Shown: piece after piece, positions 13,950 to 20,000 of the stretch | Layout of the letters: the number at the start of each line of letters is the position of its first letter | Numbering within the stretch: the stretch's first letter is position 1 | Assembly: GCA_963575745.1 (NCBI GenBank) | Contig: CAUYUJ010014329.1 | Span: forward strand, 281,369 to 301,368 | Reading direction: 5' to 3' | Source: Prorocentrum cordatum | Lineage: Eukaryota > Sar > Dinophyceae > Prorocentrales > Prorocentraceae | DNA: 20,000 nt | Position numbers and translations under genes: made by a program | The notes under the pieces: generated by a model | What the model saw: the letters and a program-made list of their open reading frames with translations, nothing else | What the model was told of the DNA's origin: nothing | The model's database searches: none

Positions 13950-15518
13950 TCAAATGTTAGCCTGCGCCCTCAACCGACGGATGGAATTGGCGGCGGTCAG
14001 CATCTGCTTCTTCAACGAGTCTCGACTTGCTGGGTCGAGGAGTGCGGCGCCCATCGGGATCTTGTGACGGATGGCCGCGGCCTGGCGCAGGAGCTTGCCA
14101 CTCTTCTCGGACCTCTTCACACTGCGTGGCGCCAGCCAGCGGCCTCTCTTCTGGATCATCTTGAGGTCGAGCAGCTGCGGGCGCATGGAAGAGCTGGCCC
14201 CGCCGTGCCGCGCCGAGTGAGGGGTCACTCGGAGCGGGTCGAGGCCGGCCAGCTCTGCGCCCTTCAGGATGTGGCGCTCGTACTCGCCCAGAGTCAGCGG
14301 CGAGAACAGCGGCTGGCCCGGGAGCGCGCACCTCTGCAGGCCCAGAAGTACCTCGGGGACAAACTCGAAGCCCAGGCCCTTGAGCCCGGCGAGAACGGCG
14401 TCGTCGAACTCGCCGCTCTTGGCTAGCCGCGCCGCCCGGCGTCTGCGCACTGCCGTCGGCGTCGACGGCGCGGGCGCGCGCGGGCCGGCGCGCGCGGCAG
14501 CCTCCGCGGCAGCCGCGCGCACGGGGCCCGGGGCCGCGATCACGGCCGCGCCCATGTAGGCCCCAGTCCGCGGCGCCACGACGTCCTCGCGCAGGATGTT
14601 CAGCGTCTCCGAGGGCCTGGTGAAGAGGTCGCACTGCACGCCGAACGCCAGGCGGCTGAGCACCGAGAGCAGGGGCCCGTCCTTCAGAAGGGCTGCCACC
14701 ACCAGCGCCGCTGCCTCGCGCGGGCACGGGTCCTCGGACGCAGGAAGGTCGCCCCGGCGGAATCCCTGGAGAGACCGGCGGCAGCGAGGGGGCACATTCG
14801 GCCCCTTGCCCAACCCGAGCTCGAAGATCGCCCCGAAGAGCACGTCCCTGGCAATGCTGGTCGCCTCCCCGCGCAAGTACAGCTTCTCGAGGAACGCCGC
14901 CAGCACCGCGCCCAGGTTGTCCGCGTCCTTGGCCAGCTTCATCACCGACTGCCCGCGTTGGCCCGCCCAGGCCTGGAACTCCTCGAAGGCCGCGGAGTAG
15001 CGGTCCTTGGTCTCCTTGCCGACCGACCGCAGCTCGGGCATCGTCAGGCTCAGGTCGCTGGGGGACACGTCCTCGGCCGCGCGGCGGCTGGCCCGCTCCT
15101 CGCGGGACTGGCCCGCCGGCGTCGCGGCGGCGGGGCGAGACTTCTTGGCCGCAGGCCCCGCCGAGGCCGCGCCGCCAGAAACCGGCCGCTTCATCACCGC
15201 CGGCGGCTGCGAAGCGGGCTGCGTCTCCGTCGCGCCCACGGGGGCCACCGCGGTCACGTCGCCGTGAGCCGCCCTCCTCTTGGCCACGGCGGCCTTCGGG
15301 GCAGGGCGGGGGCGCGCGGCACCAGCAACCAGGTCCAACGCGCTGCCGCTCGGCAGGGACGCGGACACCCCAAGCTCTGGAGGCGCGCTCCCAGCCGACG
15401 ACAAGGGCAGTCGGGCATCGAGGCGGACGTAGGACCCCTGGCGCTGTCCCAGCACGGGCGGCGGCCTCCAGGTGAGTCCAGCGCCAGGCGGGCCCGCGGC
15501 CGCGGCGAAGCTCATCAT
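13950..15518 (-). CDS. tyrosine recombinase of the retroelement, catalytic Tyr replaced
   Basis: A 522-residue ORF starting ATG ATG inside the end of the methyltransferase frame. Residues 1-165 are a low-complexity Ala/Pro/Arg-rich region. An N-terminal helical (SAM-like) segment follows around 170-260, and then the catalytic domain. Visible family residues are the first Arg in FTRPSE (about R301), the HxxR box in TPHSARHGG (H434, R437), and the GRW tryptophan (W461). The nucleophile position nine residues after that Trp, where Cre and its relatives have Tyr, is Ser470 in SVKRSEKSGK. The enzyme would cut and rejoin DNA to integrate circular cDNA. As written it is probably inactive. The ORF is otherwise intact, with no frame break. 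Confidence 0.88.
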   Translation of the reverse strand: MMSFAAAAGPPGAGLTWRPPPVLGQRQGSYVRLDARLPLSSAGSAPPELGVSASLPSGSALDLVAGAARPRPAPKAAVAKRRAAHGDVTAVAPVGATETQPASQPPAVMKRPVSGGAASAGPAAKKSRPAAATPAGQSREERASRRAAEDVSPSDLSLTMPELRSVGKETKDRYSAAFEEFQAWAGQRGQSVMKLAKDADNLGAVLAAFLEKLYLRGEATSIARDVLFGAIFELGLGKGPNVPPRCRRSLQGFRRGDLPASEDPCPREAAALVVAALLKDGPLLSVLSRLAFGVQCDLFTRPSETLNILREDVVAPRTGAYMGAAVIAAPGPVRAAAAEAAARAGPRAPAPSTPTAVRRRRAARLAKSGEFDDAVLAGLKGLGFEFVPEVLLGLQRCALPGQPLFSPLTLGEYERHILKGAELAGLDPLRVTPHSARHGGASSSMRPQLLDLKMIQKRGRWLAPRSVKRSEKSGKLLRQAAAIRHKIPMGAALLDPASRDSLKKQMLTAANSIRRLRAQANI

Positions 15519-16185
15519 AGCGAGCCCCCGACGGCGCGGCCCGGGGCGCGCGCCGCGCGATAGCGCGGCAGAGTCGGGGCGGGCACTGCCCAGCGAGCTT
15601 GGTGACCCAAACGCAGCGGGATCGACCAGCGGATGTGGGCACTGTGACCTTGCCCTCCAGAATGACGCGCGGTGCCGCGCAATTACATCGAACCCCAGCG
15701 GCGAGATCTAGGCCTGGAAGTGTCGACGCACTCCGAGTTGGCTTTCGATAAGGTGCCCCAAAGCGGCACATATCGAAGTCGATGCACGAGCACCCCAACT
15801 TGCCGAGAATGGTTCGCATGGGCCTCCACACCCAGAGCCGCGACGTGATCGGGCATTCGATGGTGACGTATATATTGTACTTGCTCGAGACGGCGAGGAC
15901 GGCCCGGGGGATGCGAACCGAAGCCAGAGCGCAACTCAGCCCAGGACGGGCCGCTGGTGCCTCGGGAGACCCAGTAGAGCGAGCATGCGAGGCCCACGCG
16001 CATGGAGCCCCAAGATGTACCCACCAGACGCGGCCCTGACGGACCCCCTCGATGATGAGCCCCAGGGTGACAGGGCGGAGGATGTCGAACTGCGAGCCGT
16101 TTTCCAACTCGAAGGGCACGGCCACGTCGAGCCCCGCCTGGAGGACGGCCCCGGGCAGGTGGGCGCAGCCTGCGAAAAACTCTTA
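15519..16185 (-). CDS. methyltransferase-like domain of the retroelement
   Basis: This is the third frame of the minus strand, running into the start of the recombinase ORF. It begins around a SAM-binding-like motif FAGCAHLPGAV, then PFELENGSQFDILRPVTLG, then VHLGAPCAWASHAR, which resembles the PC loop of cytosine methyltransferases. IECPITSRLW follows (where ENP/ENV-type motifs are usual), then FDMCRFGAPYRKPTR and LAGQCPPRLCRA. The match to methyltransferase-like domains of DIRS-type elements is by motif order and from memory, not by a search. The frame changes near 16180, in a GTTTTTCG stretch, so it is not continuous with RNase H. Activity is unknown. Confidence 0.6.
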
Positions 16186-17345
16186 AACAAATCGAACAGC
16201 CTGACGTCTAGCCGAGGGCTGCGCCGCCTCGGGCCTGCCACCACAGCGACGCTCCTCAGCGGCGAGGCCCCGCTCGGGCGCCGACGGCGCCACTGTAGCC
16301 CAGGCCGCCGAGACCAGGTCGCGCTGCAGAAGCCCGATACAGCATCAGCTCGTCGTCGGGCCCGCTGGCGACCTGGCCCGTGCGGTGTGACCGTGTCCCC
16401 GGGCGACAGCTTCCCGCGGTCGCCGAGCCTGGAGTCCCTGTCGGAGGGGTTCCTGTCGGTGTCGACAGACCTCTGACGCCAGTCCACTCCGGCCGCCACC
16501 TGCCACGCGGCGGCCTCCCGACAGCAGCTGTTGAGGGCGTAGTTGCAGGCCCGCCCGCGCCCCTGCGCGAGGAGCTCGCTCACGTCGTCGCCGAACGAGA
16601 CCACCACCGCGTCCTGCCCGCCAGCGGAGCCAGACGCACGCCGCAGCCCCAGCAGCGCCGCTCGCGCCTCCAGCAAGTGGATCGCCTCGCGCCGCCGCCA
16701 GCAGCCTGCCACGATCAGCGACCAGCGCCCCGCGTGGGTGAGCCGACCCAGCAGCGGAGGCACCGAGCCTTCCACGCGCTCGAACTGCCGGTAGGGCGCG
16801 CCCAGCCGCGAGGGCTCCGCCACCGCCGCGCTGGGGGCACGGGTGTCCCCCGCACAGCCCCCACCATCACTGTCGCCCAGTCCTGACCGGCGTCTGGGCC
16901 GATCACCGCTGCAGCCAGCACGTCGCTGGGCCCGCGGTCGACGTACTCAACCACCTCGCGGAAACGCCACCTCCCCTTCCACTGGGCCACGTCGAAGACC
17001 TCGGCCAGCCCGGCCTTGGTCTCGTGGAGCGCGTGCCCGAACAGGGAGGCATCAGAACGCCAGATGTTCCGACACAGCGGCCGCCTCAGGTCGGCGTCCG
17101 CGAAGGGCAGCACGGGCACTCGCGACCCACAGCTCGTCCCAGACGTCGGACGGCAAGTGGGCGACAGTGCCCAGCTGCTCGCGCGCGAAGGCATGCACCC
17201 TCTGCAGGATAAAGAGAAGCGGCGGCCCCAGGCCAAAGTGGTGGCAAAGGTGACCGCAGAGCACCCGCATGGCGACGCCGGATAGGCGCCCCAGAGTCAG
17301 GACGCGGCCGAGTGCCGACCACAGTCGCCAACATCGCATCTGTCT
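16186..17345 (-). pseudogene. RT thumb and RNase H region, frame-broken
   Basis: Three successive minus-strand frames carry one protein. From about 17345 to 17125 comes an RT thumb-like segment, RCWRLWSALGRVLTLGRLSG and GPPLLFILQRVHAF. From about 17125 to 16860 comes the start of RNase H, LPFADADLRRPL and RSDASLFGHALHE, whose Asp in SDAS fits the first catalytic Asp. From about 16850 to 16440 come HLLEARAALLGL, VVVSFGDDVSELL and TDRNPSDRDSRL, which fit the later RNase H motifs. In place of the usual SDN after VVV is SFGDD. Frame changes near 17350, 17125 and 16855 imply small indels, unless they are programmed or assembly errors. Confidence 0.7.
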
Positions 17346-18766
17346 TGGCGCAGGCGACGCCGCGGCCCGCCCAGCACGAGGCCCGGGAACTCGAAGGCCA
17401 GCCCCCCGTCGACGTGGTCCCGCAATGCGAACCCCCGCCGACGCAGCGCGGCCAGCACGAGGTCGAAGACACGCCGACCCTCGTCACGCCCGACCGCCAG
17501 CATGTTCGCGTTGTCAACGTACGGCGCCAGGGCCGGCACCCGCGGCCCAAAGCATGCGGGCCGTTGCCGATCGCCGACCAGCACATCGGGTAGACCAGTC
17601 TCCCGCAGCGCCTCCCGCATGCACTCCGAGATGGCCTCGTTGCAGAAGTAGAGCGCCCACGACCACCCCATGGCCATCCCGAGGAAGCAGGCCTCGAGAA
17701 CCTCGGACGGGTCGACGGGGTCGACGGCCTGCAGGTCATCGTCGAACACGGCGTCGAGCGCGATCCCGAACTCGTCGGCGATGCTCGAGGGGGTGCCGGT
17801 GTAGCCCAGGCCGAACATGGACGCAAGCGCCTCGCACTTGAACTGGTAGAAGCCGTCGGTCAGGTCGATCGAGAAGCCCACCAGCTCGTCGTCGACAGCC
17901 GAGTCGAGGTCCGCCTGCGCCGCCCGCCCGAGCCTCTCCTGGACCATGCGGAAGGACTCGTCGCTGGCTGAGAGCCTCGCCAGGGCCCCCGGCACCGCCA
18001 GCTGGCTGAGCGGCGGGGCACGGCACATGCGGTTGGCCCACCTCGCGTCAATCACCAGTCGGAGCATGGAGTCCTCCTTCTTGACGAAGAAGCACCTGAC
18101 CCGGCACCGAACTCGCCGCCGCCAGGTGAGCAACCCTGCCGTGGACAGCGCCCGCAAGAACTCGAGCTTCTTCGCGCGGCTGCCCCTGAGGATCGGGTCC
18201 CAGTACGGCTGCCCGCGAAGCGCGCCCAAGTCCACGTCGGCGCAGAGCTCAGCGTCTGACTTCAAGATGTGCATTGGCGGGGCGTCGATCAGCTTCGCGG
18301 CCGCTGGAGACGTGACAGAGGCCACGTCCTTCGGGACTGGGTCACCTCTCGACACCATCAGCTTGTCGATGTCATAGCACCCCAGCGCAGCGCCAGCCGC
18401 CACGGCATAGAGGTCGTCGGAGTGAAGCAAGACCGCGAGGGCGTCCTTGCCTGAGGGTACGCTCCAGTCGGCAAGCAGCGGACTGGAGGAGGCGCGCAGC
18501 CGCTCGACAGCCTGGCGTTGCCAGGGGGAGAGGCGCGCGAAAGCGAGACTGCTCGCGCGGTGCCGATGAAGGAGCGGCAGCCGCGGATGCGCCTCCCGCA
18601 GAGCAGACAGCGCCACGGCAGCGTCCGAGACGAGGAGGTCCGGGCACTGCGCGACGTCGTTGGCCAGGGAGACTCGTCGGCGAGCCGACGACTGGCCCGA
18701 CCCCTTGGAGACCAAGGGGAAGGGCAGGGAAGCCTCGAAGAAATCCTGGGGAGGCTGAGGCACCAC
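17297..18766 (-). CDS. reverse transcriptase of the retroelement
   Basis: A 489-codon ORF beginning at GTG. RT motifs in order are FFVKKEDSMLRLVIDARWAN at about residues 226-245; motif A FSIDLTDGFYQF at 298-309 with catalytic Asp301; motif B-like MAMGWSWALYF at 364-374; and motif C YVDN at 416-419, where most RTs have YxDD. The last part, after about residue 470, reads out of frame; the true thumb continues in another frame from about 17345. No ATG start is present and the frame closes (TAA) just upstream. The ORF probably starts by reinitiation after the Gag stop at 18790, or by a -1 shift. It would copy the element RNA into DNA. Confidence 0.88.
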   Translation of the reverse strand: MVPQPPQDFFEASLPFPLVSKGSGQSSARRRVSLANDVAQCPDLLVSDAAVALSALREAHPRLPLLHRHRASSLAFARLSPWQRQAVERLRASSSPLLADWSVPSGKDALAVLLHSDDLYAVAAGAALGCYDIDKLMVSRGDPVPKDVASVTSPAAAKLIDAPPMHILKSDAELCADVDLGALRGQPYWDPILRGSRAKKLEFLRALSTAGLLTWRRRVRCRVRCFFVKKEDSMLRLVIDARWANRMCRAPPLSQLAVPGALARLSASDESFRMVQERLGRAAQADLDSAVDDELVGFSIDLTDGFYQFKCEALASMFGLGYTGTPSSIADEFGIALDAVFDDDLQAVDPVDPSEVLEACFLGMAMGWSWALYFCNEAISECMREALRETGLPDVLVGDRQRPACFGPRVPALAPYVDNANMLAVGRDEGRRVFDLVLAALRRRGFALRDHVDGGLAFEFPGLVLGGPRRRLRQDRCDVGDCGRHSAAS

Positions 18767-18789
18767 CTCCCCGGGGCCGCAGCTGGCGC

Positions 18790-19944
18790 TCAGCCGCCGC
18801 CCCCGCCCCCGGAGGAGCCGCCCTTGTTATTGTCCTTGTCGTTGTTCTTCGGGCCCTCCTTGTCCCTGGCCTTCGCCGCGAGCTCCTCCCGCAACAGCCT
18901 GTTCTGCTTGAGGATCCGGGCCTCCTGCTCCGCGAGCGCCGCCATGTGCGCCGTGAACTCCCGCGTCGCCAACCCGCCGCCCTCGTCCAGCGCGTGCTCC
19001 GTCATCTTGGCCAGCCCCTGGAACGACGGCGCCTTCGGGTTCACCCGCACAGCGCGCTCGATCTGCAGCACCCGCCGCGCGAGCAGCTCGAGGCTCGCCA
19101 GATTGCTGGCGTCCAGGCAATCGTAGCCCAGGGCCAATGCCAGCACCTGGCAAGGGATGCGGTGCTCCAGCGCGATCCCGCTCTCTCCGTGAACCCCCGC
19201 CTGTCGCACCCAGTGCGCGTGGTAGGTGAACAGCGCGAGACCGAGCGCCACCACCCCGCGGACGAGTTCGATCACCGCGCGCGGCCCCGAGTGGGGCCAG
19301 TCGCCGATCTTCGCCAAGTCCGTCGGGCGGAAGTGGTCCGCGGCCTGCGAGAGCGGCACGAGCCCCGACCCGAAGTCGCTGCATCGAGCCGGGAGGAGGC
19401 GGCGGTCCCGCCCAGCTCCAATCTGCTTGTCGCGCTCCCAACTGGCGTACTCGGCACTCGGAACCAGCTCCGCGAACAGCCACCGCCGCGGCTCGCCCCA
19501 GTAGACGAGGGCCACGGCGCCCTTCACGACGCCCGCGCTCGCCACCTCGTCCGACGAAATCTCCTGCCCGAACTCGAGAGCGCTGGTGTCCGCGATCCGC
19601 CAACACACCCCGCTGCCAGCGACCAGCGCCCCTGGGACGCCCTCCGCGCCCATGACGACGGCCAGCCGCGTCGCTGCCGCGTGGTGCCCCAGCAGCTCGC
19701 CGTCGGTGAGGGGCGAGATCATCGCGCAGTCCCCCGCGACCCGCGCCGGCACCGCAGCACCGCGCGCCAAGGGGAGCAGCTCGAACCCGCCGAGGTCCAT
19801 GACCTCGAGCACGCCGCCAGGGCCGACGGCGACCCATCGCGACTCCTTGATGCGCCGCAGCAGGAGCCGGTGCTGCCAGGTCTCTGGGTAGCCCTCGATG
19901 GCCGCCAGCACCTGCGGCTCGTCCACGTCGAGCCCGAACGCCAT
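18790..19944 (-). CDS. Gag-like ORF of the retroelement
   Basis: 384 residues from ATG at 19944. I do not recognise a named domain. The position directly before RT and the size fit a structural Gag protein of DIRS-type elements. The C-terminus has a probable coiled coil (AALAEQEARILKQNRLLREE, about 334-353), then a charged Lys/Asp/Asn stretch and a poly-Gly tail. There is no zinc knuckle. The start is chosen because the ATG overlaps the stop of an upstream frame as TGATG, a typical termination-reinitiation junction. The ORF is intact. Confidence 0.7.
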   Translation of the reverse strand: MAFGLDVDEPQVLAAIEGYPETWQHRLLLRRIKESRWVAVGPGGVLEVMDLGGFELLPLARGAAVPARVAGDCAMISPLTDGELLGHHAAATRLAVVMGAEGVPGALVAGSGVCWRIADTSALEFGQEISSDEVASAGVVKGAVALVYWGEPRRWLFAELVPSAEYASWERDKQIGAGRDRRLLPARCSDFGSGLVPLSQAADHFRPTDLAKIGDWPHSGPRAVIELVRGVVALGLALFTYHAHWVRQAGVHGESGIALEHRIPCQVLALALGYDCLDASNLASLELLARRVLQIERAVRVNPKAPSFQGLAKMTEHALDEGGGLATREFTAHMAALAEQEARILKQNRLLREELAAKARDKEGPKNNDKDNNKGGSSGGGGGG

Positions 19945-20000
19945 CAGCGCCGAACCTCCTGGGCGGCGAGGGTGGCCAGCAGCTCAGGTGACGGCCTGAC
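19944..20000 (-). CDS. end of an upstream ORF of the retroelement (partial)
   Basis: The last 18 residues, ending SPELLATLAAQEVRR, are in a frame closed by TGA at 19946-19944. The stop shares bases with the Gag-like ATG. Its composition looks coding. It may be a first small ORF or the real N-terminal Gag, mostly outside the window. Confidence 0.45.
   Translation of the reverse strand, partial: VRPSPELLATLAAQEVRR

Larger units (their letters stand above)
13361..20000 (-). mobile_element. DIRS/PAT-like tyrosine-recombinase retrotransposon, 5' end beyond window
   Basis: On the minus strand the order is Gag-like ORF, RT, RNase H, methyltransferase-like domain, tyrosine recombinase, then repeat B1, spacer A2 and repeat B2. 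This gene order is that of DIRS-type retrotransposons, which integrate with a tyrosine recombinase and make no target duplication. Split direct repeats (A1, ORFs, B1-A2-B2) are known from PAT, TOC and Ngaro elements; a methyltransferase domain is known from DIRS and PAT types. The element ends at 13361 next to a (TA)n run. The predicted A1 lies beyond 20000. At least 6.6 kb is inside the window. Four frame changes and a changed recombinase active site suggest an inactive copy. Confidence 0.85.

Noticed and set aside
13957-15500. Continuation of the methyltransferase frame under the recombinase
   Set aside because: It lacks stops only because of GC content. The other frame carries the recombinase motifs.
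1-20000. Dinoflagellate spliced-leader remnant marking retrogenes
   Set aside because: I looked by eye for the leader core CATTTTGGCTCAAG and its complement and saw no match. A programmatic search could still find a truncated one.

Overview
The window looks like nuclear DNA of a dinoflagellate or a similarly repeat-rich, GC-rich protist. This is inferred from four things: coding stretches with almost all G or C in third positions, short exons cut apart by small inverted-repeat elements, many microsatellites, and a DIRS-order retroelement whose reverse transcriptase carries a YVDN motif. I found no bacterial operon, rRNA, tRNA or CRISPR array, and no dinoflagellate spliced-leader remnant.

Positions 1-5100 are mostly non-genic. 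They hold CCT and GGA microsatellites, one possible plus-strand exon (93-265), and several families of small non-autonomous elements with terminal inverted repeats (TIRs). Family 1 has ends beginning TTAAGTCGGG and has six copies across the window. Family 2 has ends beginning TTGAGCAGGG and has three copies. A single element at 2288-2453 has a near-perfect 8-bp target duplication. A CATCG-rich foldback occurs at 4636-4845 and, shortened, at 6680-6780.

Positions 5100-12100 carry minus-strand exons. The clearest is a PAPS-dependent sulfotransferase: exon 6339-5883 has the 5'-phosphosulfate loop and the 3'-phosphate motif, and exon 5700 downward carries the C-terminal half. They are separated by a 182-bp GT-AG intron that consists of a palindromic repeat (family 3). 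Two more copies of that repeat lie at 7512-7710 and 8121-8320, in opposite orientation, as the outer parts of an 809-bp palindrome. Further probable minus-strand exons lie at about 7165-7020, 6857-6786, 8917-8625, 9976-9780 and 12050-11715, several ending at or near a TIR element. They may belong to one long gene or to several; the sequence alone cannot decide. This looks like introner biology, meaning transposable elements acting as introns.

Positions 12116-13360 hold TA, GA and TG microsatellites and a minisatellite built on CCCAGGAGG.

Positions 13361-20000 hold most of a tyrosine-recombinase retrotransposon on the minus strand. Its 5'-to-3' order is: end of an upstream ORF, Gag-like ORF, reverse transcriptase, RNase H, methyltransferase-like domain, tyrosine recombinase, then two identical 224-bp repeats separated by a 99-bp spacer. 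This order and the B1-A2-B2 tail match split-direct-repeat members of the DIRS/PAT/TOC group. The A1 repeat should lie just outside the window, past 20000. The copy is probably inactive: the region between RT and methyltransferase changes frame four times, and the recombinase has serine where the catalytic tyrosine should be. The RT motif C reads YVDN instead of YxDD, which may be a lineage feature and not damage.
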